In this document: positions 7,819-17,107 of the stretch, piece after piece | How the letters are laid out: every line of letters begins with the position of its first letter | Position numbering within the stretch: the stretch's first letter is position 1 | Assembly (NCBI RefSeq): GCF_000423765.1 | Contig: NZ_AUIP01000001.1 | Span: forward strand, 186,001-250,000 | From: Streptococcus porci DSM 23759 | GTDB taxonomy: Bacteria; Bacillota; Bacilli; Lactobacillales; Streptococcaceae | DNA length: 64,000 bases | Direction of reading: 5' to 3' | Program-made: the position numbers and the translations under genes | The notes under the pieces: generated by a model | Databases searched by the model: none | What the model was told of the DNA's origin: nothing | What the model saw: only the letters and a program-made list of their open reading frames with translations

Positions 7819-8838
7819 ATGACTATAAGATTTCAAGACATTATCGATAATCTTTTTTATGTACATATAACATACAATAAACAGACGAATACGAGGAAAG
7901 TAGTTGTATACAATAATGAATCTGCTAATAAAATGAGTTCTATTCAAAAACGTCTACTTTCTAGTGTTATAATTCTATGCTTTTCACAGGAATTTACTAC
8001 TCATTACAAAAAGGTGCGAGACTTGTTTGATTTTTATGAAAACCAAGGAAATGAACTGACTACTCCTAAACATGTAAATAAATTTGCAAAATTTAAAGTA
8101 CCTATCAATCGTCAGGAAGTTCCTGATAGATGTATAGGATACCTCGTCTACATGCTATCTTCATTTTTTCACTTAAATGATTTATTGAACGATTTTTATT
8201 ATATTTTTGGTCGTAAGCTGGTCTATGAAAAACAACAATTTGAAGAGCAAACATGGGAAAGCATTATAAAAGATGATTTTTTATTTTCCATGCTTCTTTT
8301 TGGATTAGATAATTTAATTATCATACAAAAAACGTCAAAATCCTCAAAAGAATATTTTGACAACTTAATAACTACCTATAGTAAATATCAAAAAGTTTAT
8401 TTAGACACAATAATTGACTCAAAGATTCCTGTTAAGGATAGTTTTAATAGAGAACTGAAAGCGAAACTTGAAGTGGAAGAGCAAGTGGTACTAAATGATA
8501 ATAGTTATTTTGATTATATTATAGATATGAATTCCAAAGAAATTCAAAGGACTAAGCAAATAATATTGAGCTTATTTGCATTAACAGTCTCACCTGAGTT
8601 AGTAAAGAAAATACACGAGGATTCAATTCTCAGAACACAAATAAAAGAAGGCGTTGTTACGATTGACCAAGCACTAGATTTCCTCTTTCTTCAATCAAGA
8701 AACCTAGATGAGTACCAAAAATTCGCACTAGAAAACAAGAATTATCACTATATAAACTCTGCAATAGCATCCTCTTTAAAAGACGCAGTATATAATAAAA
8801 TCTTATCACCATTCCCACTCCCTTTTGCTCCCGAATAG
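7819..8838 (+). CDS. Orphan 339-aa island protein
   Basis: No recognised domain. The protein is mostly predicted helical, rich in Lys, Phe, Tyr and Asn, with no signal peptide. A hydrophobic stretch (FSMLLFGLDNLIII, about residues 154-167) is not clearly a membrane helix. Its own promoter and a strong terminator make it a stand-alone unit between the accessory genes and the replication module, where islands often carry cargo. AAAGGAG precedes ATG 7819. An anti-phage or exclusion role is only a guess from position. Confidence 0.7.
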   Translation: MTIRFQDIIDNLFYVHITYNKQTNTRKVVVYNNESANKMSSIQKRLLSSVIILCFSQEFTTHYKKVRDLFDFYENQGNELTTPKHVNKFAKFKVPINRQEVPDRCIGYLVYMLSSFFHLNDLLNDFYYIFGRKLVYEKQQFEEQTWESIIKDDFLFSMLLFGLDNLIIIQKTSKSSKEYFDNLITTYSKYQKVYLDTIIDSKIPVKDSFNRELKAKLEVEEQVVLNDNSYFDYIIDMNSKEIQRTKQIILSLFALTVSPELVKKIHEDSILRTQIKEGVVTIDQALDFLFLQSRNLDEYQKFALENKNYHYINSAIASSLKDAVYNKILSPFPLPFAPE

Positions 8839-8868
8839 ATTTTCTAAGCATAAAAAAAACAAAATGTC

Positions 8869-8899
8869 AACCCCAACTCTAGGAGTTGGGGTCGTTTTT
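8869..8899 (+). terminator. Terminator of the orphan gene
   Basis: AACCCCAACTC-tag-GAGTTGGGGT hairpin then GTTTTT. Confidence 0.9.
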
Positions 8900-9080
8900 G
8901 TACTCAATCTCCTTTATAATAAAACCATAGTCAATGAGCGACTAATAAAGCTAGCGAGCCATACGCATTCTCAGTACTAAGTACTGTCTTGTATTTTAGT
9001 TCACAGTTTTTATAGTTAATCTGTCGACTATACTCTTTTGCAAAAGAAAACACAAATAAAATTATAAAAGGAGTGTTACC
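8900..9080. other. Non-coding region before the primase-helicase (possible origin or operator)
   Basis: No ORF. Contains a perfect palindrome CAGTACT-a-AGTACTG (8972-8986) and a wider pair, CATAGTC near 8931 and GACTATA near 9025. The place directly upstream of a replication initiator-type gene suggests an origin or an autoregulatory operator. AAAGGAGTG before ATG 9081 is the ribosome site. Confidence 0.4.
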
Positions 9081-11894
9081 ATGAGTAATAACTATGTTAA
9101 TAATTTAGTGTATCAAGTGTCACAAAATGAGATTGATAACGAAACTATCATCTCTGAGACAGGTCGAACACTAGATGTTTTAAGGGATTATGGGATTCAG
9201 AAAATCAATTTACGTTTCTTAGGGAAACAAACCACTAAAAACTTAGTGTCTCAAATTGAGTGCTTTGATGTAGCTCCCCATGTGTCTGATGATACTAAAT
9301 ATGCCTACTATACCACCTTTAACATGATTAGTGATGATTGTGATTTAGGTAAGCAGGCGATAAAAGATAGCGATGTTACTGCCTACCGCTTTATGCTAAT
9401 AGATATTGACCCTGAGCGACCAAGCGGAACTTGCGCTACAGAAATAGAAAAACAATCTGCCGTTACATTAGCTGATGAGATTCTAGACTGGTTTGTGACC
9501 AACGAGGTATGTGGCAAAGATAGAGTAATTATTGCAGATTCGGGAAATGGTATTCATTTCTTGGTACCTTTAAACTTTCTACCAGCCGATACAACAAAAA
9601 GTAAAGTTAAAAAAATCCTAGGCCTGTTAGATAAGAAATTCTCCAATCAGCAAGCTAAAATTGATGTTACAGTTTACAATCCAAGTCGAATAACTCGACT
9701 ATATGGTACATTGAACTGTAAAGGGGGCGACACTCCTGAGCGACCATACCGTCAAAGTAGACTTCTATGGGTACCTAGTGAGATAGAGACTGGTTTGACA
9801 GAAGAAAACCTGAATACACTCATCACGCGCTTACAGATAGCAACTGTGGAGCTGACGAACGAAACAGTCGAACAAAAAAACGAAGTGGAAGAGGTGAGAC
9901 CGTATATCTCGGCAAAAGGAGAAGAATGGCTAAAACATTACAATTTAGAGTGTAGTTCATATAAAGAAGATGAACATGGCACTAAATTATATCCATTCAA
10001 GTCTTGCCCTATGAAAGATCATTCAAATACGGATAGTGGAGCATGCTTCACTATCACAAAATATGGAAGATGTAGGTTTAGGTGCCTCCATGCTAGTTGC
10101 TCAAGTAACACTATTGAGGATTTCATGTCTAAATATCCATGTCCCGAGGAGTATTTATTAAAAGAATCTTCGATAAGAAGTAGAGAGGTACCAACCCTAG
10201 AGGACTTAATGAATGGAAAGAGATACACCTATGGAGATTATCAACTTAGTAAATCTGGTATCTATAAAGTCTCTGATAAAAAGACAGAGACTATATCATC
10301 CACCCCATTCTTTATTTCCCGAAGTTTCTTTAACGCTGATACAAAGCAATTTCAATATGAGTTACAGTATCTAATTCAAGATAAAAAGAATACCCAAAAA
10401 ATATCTGGAGGCACTCTAACACCTTATAAGATTTCGGACTTAACAAATTTTGGTATTATTTTAGCTTCAGTACCTCAAAAAGTTATAGAATATCTGAGTT
10501 ATCAGGCTAAAACAGCCCCTATTCAGAATATCCATTCATATGTTGGCTGGAAAACAAACGATACAGACAGAGTAACTTTCAGGTTGAAGAGGAATTATGG
10601 AGATACAGAAGTCAGTCTCCTAGCAGATGACTCTCTATTTAATTTGCCATCACGTGGTACATTTGAAGACTGGAAACAAATAGTCCTTAATAATGTACTT
10701 GGTAGCAATATGGAGATTGCATTGTGTGTGGGCTTCAGTTCAATCGTACTAGGATACCTAGCAATTACGGATAAGCCAGATATAGGAAGTCTAATCGTAA
10801 ATTTTTACGGGCAATCAACAAGCGGTAAGACAACTGCACTGCATTTAATTAACAGTATTTACTGCAACCCAGCAACTAACATGTATTCATTCAGTGCTAC
10901 GCAGAATGCACTGCTTGCAATATTGAACGAGAATAGAGGAGTAGTGACTACAATTGACGAGTTGTCAGCTTCAAGAAGTACAGATTTATCTGAACTATTG
11001 TATCAAATCGGACAAGGTAGAAGTCGCTTACGACTAAGCTCTTCTTCTACGTTATCTGAACAGCTACGGTTCAATACTGTAATCGCTACAACATCGGAGG
11101 TATCAATGGCAAACTATCTTAATTCAAACCAAGGATTACATATGAGATATATAGAACTCTCTTCAGAAGAAGGTTGGACCAGAAACGGAACTACTGCTGA
11201 TGATATCAAACTAAGATGTTCTCAGCAGTATGGAGTAGCCAGTGATGTATTCATGGAAAAAATTTTTAAACATGAACAGGGAACTGGATACATAAAAGAA
11301 GTATATCAAACAGCCTATACTGAACTACTAGAGAAACTTCCAGAAAGTAACTTTAAAACACGAATAGGCACTCTATATGCTATTATTTATAGTTCTGCAA
11401 TTCTGGTTAGAGAATTACTGGGCATAGATATTGACAGCAAGAGGGTTTGCGAGTTTTTAATAAAGACAGAGAAAGAAGCTCTAGAAAAAAGAGGGGAAAT
11501 CCCTTCTGATTTATACAATAAGATAGTGGAATATACTTTATCTCACGCTGGACTATTCAACATCAAGGAGGGATGCTCAACAGGTGGAACGAAAATCGGA
11601 ATGATTAAACCTCACAACGGAGTATATAGAGTCTTTTTCTTCAGAGAGGAGTTCAAGAAGATGTTGAAAAAAGAGTTCTCTATTTCAAACGTTGAAAAAG
11701 CTATCCAATTTTTGAAGAGTCAGGATAAATGGATAGCAGATACGAGACGGAATGTAAAATATGTAACCTATGAAAATCATAAAATACCTATGTATTGCAT
11801 AGAGTTACCAATGCAATGGAGAAATTTTGCGGTAGAAGCAGATATAATAAGGGAGTATAAAAATGCAAACAATGGATTACACTTTACTCATTAA
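9081..11894 (+). CDS. Primase-helicase replication protein (DUF927)
   Basis: 937-aa protein. Residues ~100-240 resemble an archaeo-eukaryotic-type primase domain: LIDIDPERPSG, DSGNGIHF, YNPSRITRLYGT. A Cys/His cluster (about 310-350) could bind zinc. Residues ~370-800 form a DUF927/SF3-like helicase region with Walker A (GQSTSGKTTAL) and Walker B (TTIDELSA). Such proteins start replication of plasmids, satellites and integrative elements. It implies that the excised island replicates. The 3' end overlaps the DUF3173 gene by 32 bases. Confidence 0.85.
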   Translation: MSNNYVNNLVYQVSQNEIDNETIISETGRTLDVLRDYGIQKINLRFLGKQTTKNLVSQIECFDVAPHVSDDTKYAYYTTFNMISDDCDLGKQAIKDSDVTAYRFMLIDIDPERPSGTCATEIEKQSAVTLADEILDWFVTNEVCGKDRVIIADSGNGIHFLVPLNFLPADTTKSKVKKILGLLDKKFSNQQAKIDVTVYNPSRITRLYGTLNCKGGDTPERPYRQSRLLWVPSEIETGLTEENLNTLITRLQIATVELTNETVEQKNEVEEVRPYISAKGEEWLKHYNLECSSYKEDEHGTKLYPFKSCPMKDHSNTDSGACFTITKYGRCRFRCLHASCSSNTIEDFMSKYPCPEEYLLKESSIRSREVPTLEDLMNGKRYTYGDYQLSKSGIYKVSDKKTETISSTPFFISRSFFNADTKQFQYELQYLIQDKKNTQKISGGTLTPYKISDLTNFGIILASVPQKVIEYLSYQAKTAPIQNIHSYVGWKTNDTDRVTFRLKRNYGDTEVSLLADDSLFNLPSRGTFEDWKQIVLNNVLGSNMEIALCVGFSSIVLGYLAITDKPDIGSLIVNFYGQSTSGKTTALHLINSIYCNPATNMYSFSATQNALLAILNENRGVVTTIDELSASRSTDLSELLYQIGQGRSRLRLSSSSTLSEQLRFNTVIATTSEVSMANYLNSNQGLHMRYIELSSEEGWTRNGTTADDIKLRCSQQYGVASDVFMEKIFKHEQGTGYIKEVYQTAYTELLEKLPESNFKTRIGTLYAIIYSSAILVRELLGIDIDSKRVCEFLIKTEKEALEKRGEIPSDLYNKIVEYTLSHAGLFNIKEGCSTGGTKIGMIKPHNGVYRVFFFREEFKKMLKKEFSISNVEKAIQFLKSQDKWIADTRRNVKYVTYENHKIPMYCIELPMQWRNFAVEADIIREYKNANNGLHFTH

Positions 11895-12057
11895 ATTGGG
11901 CTATAAAAAACATACGGCACAAAACATTATTCGACAAGCCAAAATTTGGCTTGTTGAAAATGGATATGAATTTTATCTCAATAAGAGGTGTGGAATAGTA
12001 CCTATGTATGCTGTTGAAAAAGTGATAGGAATAAAGATTGAGGGGGAGGTCAAATGA
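11863..12057 (+). CDS. DUF3173 protein, probable excisionase-type partner of the integrase
   Basis: 64-aa basic protein with the usual DUF3173 pattern: LIKLGYKKHTAQNIIRQAK, then a C-terminal RCGIVPMYAVEKVIG segment. This family sits directly before tyrosine integrases of streptococcal islands and is thought to help recombination directionality; that role is by association. Its start lies inside the helicase gene (GGGAG 7 bases upstream), and its stop overlaps the integrase ATG by 4 bases. Confidence 0.85.
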   Translation: MQTMDYTLLIKLGYKKHTAQNIIRQAKIWLVENGYEFYLNKRCGIVPMYAVEKVIGIKIEGEVK

Positions 12058-13268
12058 GTCGAACAAAATATCCGTGTGTGTTCAAAAATGAGAAAACTGG
12101 TTTTTTCTATTATAGTGTAGAACTAGGGGTAGATAAAATCACAGGAAAGAGGATTCAGAAAAAATCCTCTAAATCAACACACGGTAATCCTTTTCGTACT
12201 GCTAAAGAAGCATATGAGGAAGTTACAAAAATTAAGCTTGAGTATCATAAGGTAAAGAATTACAGTGACTATGATATTACCTATAAACGATTTATGCAAG
12301 AGCATTATTTACCTATGTATGAACGAAGTGTTGAAATGGGTACATGGCGGTCAAGACAACCAACTCTTAACTTGTTGATACAGAGATTTGGTAAAACTAA
12401 ATTAAGAGATATAACTTTGACAAGCTGTGAGAAATTTAGAGTCTACCTATTGAATCATAACAGGTATTCACAAAGTTACGCTTCTATGATATATGGAGCA
12501 TTTAGAAAATCTTTGGATTATGCAGTAAAAATACAGTACTTAGAAAAGAATATCTCTAAGCAAACTGAGGCAATTTCCAAGGGAAGAACAACAGTAGCTT
12601 ATTGGACAAAGCAAGAGTTCGAAAAGGTACTGACTAGCTTTTGCTTAGATGACTTATATGAACACATGTCTTTTGTCGCAATTTGGCTATACTATATGAC
12701 TGGGATAAGGGTATCCGAAGGACTAGCCTTAAAATGGTCAGATATAGACTTAGTAAATAAAAAAATGCGAATACATGGTACTCTAGAAAGAGAGGGGCAG
12801 GCAGAGTATAGAGTAAAAAACTATACAAAGACCGTCAATAGTCAGCGTATTGTTTCTTTGGATGATACAACAGTCCAACTGTTAACAAATTGGAAACAGA
12901 GACAAGAGAAACAACATATAGCCCCATTCGTTATCAGTTACTCAAAAGCACCACTATATCGCTCGACGATTAATAGAATAATAAAACGCCACGCTGAGAT
13001 TAGTGGAGTTCATCCAATACAGGCTAAAGGACTAAGACACAGTCATGCAAGTTATCTTATTAATGAGCACAATATTGATGTCCTAGTTATTTCAAGGAGA
13101 CTAGGACACTCAAGCCCTGAAATTACACTAAAGCACTATGCACATCTATGGTCAAGAAATGATGAAAGTGTAGCTAATGCAATAGAGGGAGACATAGCTA
13201 TCAAACATAGCATAGAAACCCAAGTGAAATTTAACGGCAATCAGAGTGTTAAGAAAAAAGAAACATAA
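12054..13268 (+). CDS. Tyrosine site-specific integrase
   Basis: 404-aa phage/ICE-type integrase: N-terminal arm-binding AP2-like part, SAM-like core-binding domain (about 70-170) and catalytic domain. Catalytic motifs: GIRVSEGLALKW (Arg), LRHSHASYL (H-x-x-R region), LGHSSPEITLKHYAHL (His and nucleophile Tyr). GGGGGAGG precedes ATG 12054. It reads toward the guaA 3' end, which is the attachment site. A strong hairpin follows. Confidence 0.97.
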   Translation: MSRTKYPCVFKNEKTGFFYYSVELGVDKITGKRIQKKSSKSTHGNPFRTAKEAYEEVTKIKLEYHKVKNYSDYDITYKRFMQEHYLPMYERSVEMGTWRSRQPTLNLLIQRFGKTKLRDITLTSCEKFRVYLLNHNRYSQSYASMIYGAFRKSLDYAVKIQYLEKNISKQTEAISKGRTTVAYWTKQEFEKVLTSFCLDDLYEHMSFVAIWLYYMTGIRVSEGLALKWSDIDLVNKKMRIHGTLEREGQAEYRVKNYTKTVNSQRIVSLDDTTVQLLTNWKQRQEKQHIAPFVISYSKAPLYRSTINRIIKRHAEISGVHPIQAKGLRHSHASYLINEHNIDVLVISRRLGHSSPEITLKHYAHLWSRNDESVANAIEGDIAIKHSIETQVKFNGNQSVKKKET

Positions 13269-13273
13269 AACAA

Positions 13274-13307
13274 CACCCCCCAACGCATAAAGATTGGCGT
13301 TGGGGGG
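13274..13307 (+). terminator. Hairpin after the integrase
   Basis: ACCCCCCAACGC / GCGTTGGGGGGT, 12-base arms with an 11-base loop. Only a short T tail, so possibly also an mRNA 3'-end protector; it could act in both directions and serve guaA on the other strand. Confidence 0.7.
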
Positions 13308-13310
13308 TTA

Positions 13311-13330
13311 AGGCAGGGAAATTGGCAGGG
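13311..13330 (+). repeat. Right arm-type integrase repeat
   Basis: Matches 4541-4560 at 19 of 20 bases; two GGCAGGGA units 12 bases apart. Confidence 0.65.
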
Positions 13331-13420
13331 AATAACTTAGCTAAAAATTAAGATAAGTGGTTTAACTAAGCGATAAATCCCTGTAAATTCAACAAAATAA
13401 AGCTTAAGATAGATAGTATC

Positions 13421-14977
13421 TTACTCCCACTCAACCGTTGCAGGTGGTTTACTTGTTATATCATAGACGATGCGGTTGACATGGTCAACTTCATTGACTA
13501 TGCGGGTTGAGATTTTCTTGAGAACATCCCATGGAAGTTGAGCGAAGTCTGCGGTCATGCCATCAATAGAAGTAATAGCGCGGATGGCGATGGTGTAGTC
13601 GTAAGTACGACCATCTCCCATAACACCAACTGAACGAACACCTGTATTGACAGTAAAGTATTGCCATACATCGCGGTCAAGGCCGGCTTTGGCGATTTCT
13701 TCACGAAGGATAGCGTCTGATTCACGGACAGTTTCTAGTTTTTCTTCGGTGATTTCCCCCATGACGCGGATAGCGAGCCCTGGTCCTGGGAAAGGTTGGC
13801 GCCAAACCACTTCATCAGGCATACCAAGAGCAGTTCCAAGGGCACGGACCTCATCTTTGAAGAGCGTATTAAGTGGCTCAATCAATTCAAATTGCATATC
13901 TTCTGGAAGGCCGCCAACGTTGTGGTGTGACTTAATTGTTTGCGCTGTTTCTGTTCCAGACTCAATGATGTCAGTATAAAGAGTACCTTGTGCCAAAAAA
14001 TCAACGCCTTTGAGCTTGCTTGCTTCATCATCAAAGACATAAACAAATTCATTACCGATGATTTTGCGTTTTTTCTCTGGGTCTTCAACACCAGCCAGCA
14101 AATCAAGGAATCGCTTCGAGGCATCAACTCGGATGATGTTAAGCCCAAATTTACCACCCAGCATGTCCATGACCTGATTACCTTCATTTTTGCGAAGAAG
14201 TCCGTGATCAACAAAGATACATGTTAATTGGTCACCAATAGCTTTTTGTAAAAGAACTCCAACGACTGAAGAATCCACACCACCAGACAGTCCAAGAAGA
14301 ACCTTGCGGTCGCCAACTGTTTCACGAATTTTCTTGATTTCCATCTCGATGAAATTGTCCATTGACCAGTCGCCACGCCCACCACAGATATTGACAGCAA
14401 AATTTTTCAGAATGTCATTTCCATAAATAGAATGACGCACTTCTGGGTGGAATTGAATACCATAGAAATTTTTCTCGGTATTTTCCATTGCAGCGTAAGG
14501 GCAGTCTACTGAGTCACCGACTAAGTGGAAACCTTCTGGAATTTCAGTAACCGCATCGCCGTGGCTCATAAGGACTAGTTGCTCCTCAGGTGTACCTGCA
14601 AAGAGTTTTGATTCCGTGCGAAGTCGGAGGTTTGATTGACCATATTCACGATTTCCAGCTTCGCCAGCAGGAACAACCTTACCGCCAAGTTTGTGCGTAA
14701 TCAACTGCATACCATAGCAAATCCCTAGAATTGGGATACCTAACTCAAAGATTTCCTCATCGATACCAAAAGCATTGTCGGCATACACAGAGTTTGGTCC
14801 TCCTGAGAGGACGATTCCGATAGGATTGATGGCACGGAGCTCATTGGCTGTGATTTTGTGGCTCTTGAGTTCTGAAAAGACACCGAACTCACGGATACGG
14901 CGGGCAATCAGCTGATTGTACTGGCTACCGTAGTCCAGAACGATGATTTTTTGAACATCTGTCAAATTTTCAGTCAT
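13421..14977 (-). CDS. guaA: GMP synthase (glutamine-hydrolysing)
   Basis: Converts XMP to GMP with glutamine and ATP in the cytoplasm. 518 aa. Class I amidotransferase domain (GICYGMQ with the catalytic Cys; FHPEVRHS) is followed by the ATP-pyrophosphatase domain ([11 protein letters not shown]-loop) and the dimerisation domain ending KPPATVEWE. The last codons contain the attachment core of the island, so integration keeps the protein intact but replaces its downstream sequence. Start ATG has AAAGGA upstream. A likely promoter (TAAAAT at 15025-15030, minus strand) lies about 50 bases upstream. Confidence 0.98.
   Translation of the reverse strand: MTENLTDVQKIIVLDYGSQYNQLIARRIREFGVFSELKSHKITANELRAINPIGIVLSGGPNSVYADNAFGIDEEIFELGIPILGICYGMQLITHKLGGKVVPAGEAGNREYGQSNLRLRTESKLFAGTPEEQLVLMSHGDAVTEIPEGFHLVGDSVDCPYAAMENTEKNFYGIQFHPEVRHSIYGNDILKNFAVNICGGRGDWSMDNFIEMEIKKIRETVGDRKVLLGLSGGVDSSVVGVLLQKAIGDQLTCIFVDHGLLRKNEGNQVMDMLGGKFGLNIIRVDASKRFLDLLAGVEDPEKKRKIIGNEFVYVFDDEASKLKGVDFLAQGTLYTDIIESGTETAQTIKSHHNVGGLPEDMQFELIEPLNTLFKDEVRALGTALGMPDEVVWRQPFPGPGLAIRVMGEITEEKLETVRESDAILREEIAKAGLDRDVWQYFTVNTGVRSVGVMGDGRTYDYTIAIRAITSIDGMTADFAQLPWDVLKKISTRIVNEVDHVNRIVYDITSKPPATVEWE
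13425..13434. repeat. Right attachment core (guaA end)
   Basis: TCCCACTCAA within the last codons of guaA; direct copy at 4479-4488. Confidence 0.65.
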
Positions 14978-15085
14978 GGGTTTCCTTTCTATTGACGACC
15001 TTAGGTTAGACCGTATTCCTCTCTATTTTAGCACAGTTCTTATTTTTTTGCAGTCCTTTTCTTGAGAATATGCTAAAATATAAAC

Positions 15086-15690
15086 ATGGTTACAATTACA
15101 AATTACAGTAGCTAATATGAAAAATCTGTGGTCTATTACAAGCTTGTTGGCTTACCTTTTTCTGACTGAGTCTGACAAAGGACGATTTTAGCGTCTGGTG
15201 CGCCGATAACATTGAACTGCTTGCTTTAGATGGGGATACAGTTGTAGGGATTTTAGACATTGGGATTTATTGTTTGGAAATAGCAGAGCTGACGTCTATT
15301 AGTCTTGTGATAAGGTAGTTTATTTTGCTAACGTAGTGGTTTAGTTTGATTATCAAGGGCAGAGCCTTACAGACAAACTTTTCAAGGAGACTGAAAGCCG
15401 GCTCTAGGAAAAAGAGGTAGAAGCGCTAGCTATTTTCACAAGAGGGGACGAGAAAGTTAATCACCTTTATCAAAAAGTGGGGGCAAGCTAATCAGTCAAG
15501 ATAGGCTGGTGGTAGGAAATCATAAGATTTGAAACAGAATTTTAGGCTTGATCTTTTACCAGAGGAGTAACACTTGTCCTTCGAAGCACGGAAAGTTACC
15601 CTATTATCAACGAGAGGGGTAGCGTACTGTATCAAAGAAAGAATCCCCAGCGCTTTTTGACTGCGACAACCTATATCAAGGACGTACCTA
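15086..15690 (+). pseudogene. Decayed GNAT acetyltransferase gene
   Basis: Translation in shifting frames gives GNAT-like pieces in order: MVTITNY near 15086, LDGDTVVGILDIG near 15225, DYQGQSLTDKLFKE near 15340 and VEALAIFTRGDEKVNHLYQK near 15420. These match the acetyl-CoA-binding and C-terminal strands of GNAT enzymes, but several stops and frame changes separate them. No functional product is possible. Fills the gap between guaA and the GntR gene. Confidence 0.6.
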
Positions 15691-15714
15691 TTTGAAAATT
15701 TATAAGGAGACATC

Positions 15715-16410
15715 ATGCCAGCATATATAGATATCCATAACGCTATAAAAAGTCAGATTGATCAGGGCGTCTGGAAAATTGGCGACCGACTGCCTAGCGA
15801 GCGTGATTTAGCAGATGAATTTCAGGTCAGCCGTATGACTCTGCGCCACGCCGTGACAATGCTTGTGGACGAGGGAATTTTAGAGCGACGACTTGGTAGC
15901 GGTACTTACGTCTCAGGCCATCGCGTTCAAGAAAAAATGCGAGGTACCACTTCGTTTACAGAAATCGTTCGCTCGCAAGGAAAGGTTCCGTCAACCAAAT
16001 TGATTTCCTATCAGCGCAAGCTGGCAAGCCAGACTGAGATGCAACGACTAAATTTACATAAAAATAATTACGTCATTCGCATGGTGCGTGTTCGTTACGC
16101 AGACAATATTCCTGTTGTATTTGAGGAAACTTCAATTCCAGAAAAACTTATCGTAAATTTTAACCAAACAGATATTACTGAGCATTTCTTCCAAGCGTTA
16201 ACTGATAATGGCTATGAAATTGGAAAGAGTCAACAAACCATTTATGCTAAAAATGCTAGCGACCGCGTGGCAAGTTACTTGAATACAGCAAAAGGCCAAG
16301 CCCTTTTGGCTCTCACTCAGGTCTCTTACTTTACAGATGGACAACCCTTTGAATACGTGCGCAGTCAGTACGTTGGAGATCGTTTTGAATTTTATCTGGA
16401 GAATAACTAG
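15715..16410 (+). CDS. GntR/HutC-family transcription regulator (UTRA domain)
   Basis: 231-aa repressor-type protein. The N-terminal winged helix (KIGDRLPSERDLADEF..SRMTLRHAV, about 20-50; GSGTYVS wing) is followed by a UTRA ligand-binding domain (MVRVRYADNIPVVFEETSIP, and SYFTDGQPFEYVRSQYVGDRFEF at the end). AAGGAG precedes ATG 15715. UTRA regulators bind sugars, amino acids or phosphonates; no transport or catabolic gene is adjacent, so the effector is unknown. A palindrome lies 170 bases downstream. Confidence 0.92.
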   Translation: MPAYIDIHNAIKSQIDQGVWKIGDRLPSERDLADEFQVSRMTLRHAVTMLVDEGILERRLGSGTYVSGHRVQEKMRGTTSFTEIVRSQGKVPSTKLISYQRKLASQTEMQRLNLHKNNYVIRMVRVRYADNIPVVFEETSIPEKLIVNFNQTDITEHFFQALTDNGYEIGKSQQTIYAKNASDRVASYLNTAKGQALLALTQVSYFTDGQPFEYVRSQYVGDRFEFYLENN

Positions 16411-16663
16411 ATGGGAACAATTAAGCGTCCCTATTGTGGCTTATACACTCCATATGGCGCATGTGATTACTATGAAATTCTTCGCGGGCTAGAGTCTAGC
16501 TTCTCAATCAAGCTGGAAGACATTTTAAAGACGTCACTACAAAAAGTCATTATCTGGTTGTACCTTTTTCGGCAGAGTTCTATTTTACATAATTAAAGCT
16601 ATGTAAAATATTAGACGGTCCAAGTTTGAAACGGATTCTCTTATTTATTAACTCTGAAAAATT
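16411..16663. other. Intergenic stretch with a palindrome, no recognised gene
   Basis: A 61-codon ORF at 16411 resembles nothing I know and has no ribosome site; it may be a remnant. A strong inverted repeat, TATTTTACATA / TATGTAAAATA with an 8-base loop (16581-16610), follows. It could end transcription of the GntR gene or be an operator. Confidence 0.4.
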
Positions 16664-16672
16664 TGGTATAAT
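16664..16672 (+). promoter_or_regulatory. Extended -10 promoter of ylxM
   Basis: TGGTATAAT; TATAAT ends 7 bases before ATG 16680, so transcription would start at or next to the start codon (leaderless). Confidence 0.65.
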
Positions 16673-16679
16673 GAAGCTT

Positions 16680-17012
16680 ATGGAAATTGAGAAAACCAAT
16701 CGAATGAATGCTTTGTTCGAATTTTATGCAGCCCTGTTGACAGATAAGCAGATGAATTACATTGAACTTTATTATGCCGACGATTATAGTCTTGCTGAGA
16801 TTGCGGAAGAATTTGGCGTGAGTCGCCAGGCGGTTTATGACAATATCAAGCGCACAGAAAAAGTCTTGGAAAGCTATGAGATGAAGTTACATATGTATTC
16901 TGATTACATCGTCCGTAGCCAAATTTTTGATGAAATAGCTGAAAAGTACGCTAACGACAGTTTTATTCAAGAAAAACTATCAATTTTATCTAGTATTGAT
17001 AATCGCGATTAG
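16680..17012 (+). CDS. ylxM: YlxM/p13-like signal recognition particle-associated protein
   Basis: 110-aa DNA-binding-like helical protein. [20 protein letters not shown] begins the family; the helix-turn-helix is [20 protein letters not shown]. It is encoded directly before ffh, as in other Firmicutes, and stimulates or modulates SRP GTPase activity in streptococci. I chose ATG 16680 because it matches the family start; the promoter -10 lies just before it and there is no ribosome site. Confidence 0.92.
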   Translation: MEIEKTNRMNALFEFYAALLTDKQMNYIELYYADDYSLAEIAEEFGVSRQAVYDNIKRTEKVLESYEMKLHMYSDYIVRSQIFDEIAEKYANDSFIQEKLSILSSIDNRD

Positions 17013-17107
17013 TCACAGTAGCATTTAAAAATTAGAGAGGAAATTAGAACGAGCTAATAAGAACTGGCTGAACGGCTAGTAATTAGATGCTCTAGGTATC
17101 TTGTATT

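Larger units (their letters stand above)
4479..13434. mobile_element. Integrated genomic island in the 3' end of guaA (~9 kb)
   Basis: The island is bounded by a 10-bp direct repeat (TCCCACTCAA) and, just inside, by a near-identical 20-bp direct repeat (4541-4560 and 13311-13330; 19 of 20 bases). It carries integrase and DUF3173 genes at the guaA end, a primase-helicase, and accessory genes that are more AT-rich than the flanks. No conjugation, capsid, terminase or relaxase gene is seen, so it is not a self-transmissible ICE or prophage. It may be a satellite, a mobilisable element or an integrative plasmid-like island. The guaA 3' end is a known integration site for Gram-positive islands. 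Confidence 0.85.

Noticed and set aside
4541-13330. Repeats that might be CRISPR-like
   Set aside because: Only two copies 9 kb apart at the island ends; they are integrase-type repeats. No array of regularly spaced repeats was seen anywhere.
4479-13434. Island as a prophage or conjugative element
   Set aside because: No terminase, capsid, tail, relaxase or type IV secretion gene is present; only integration and replication functions are recognisable.
13647-14227. Plus-strand ORFs opposite guaA
   Set aside because: No domain, no ribosome site, fully inside guaA on the other strand.
15007-15017. TAGACCGTATT shared with the citrate promoter region (46169-46179)
   Set aside because: An 11-base match is expected many times by chance in 64 kb; no second feature supports a common operator upstream of guaA.
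16411-16596. 61-codon ORF after the GntR gene
   Set aside because: No ribosome site or recognisable family; could be a remnant, but not supported as a gene.
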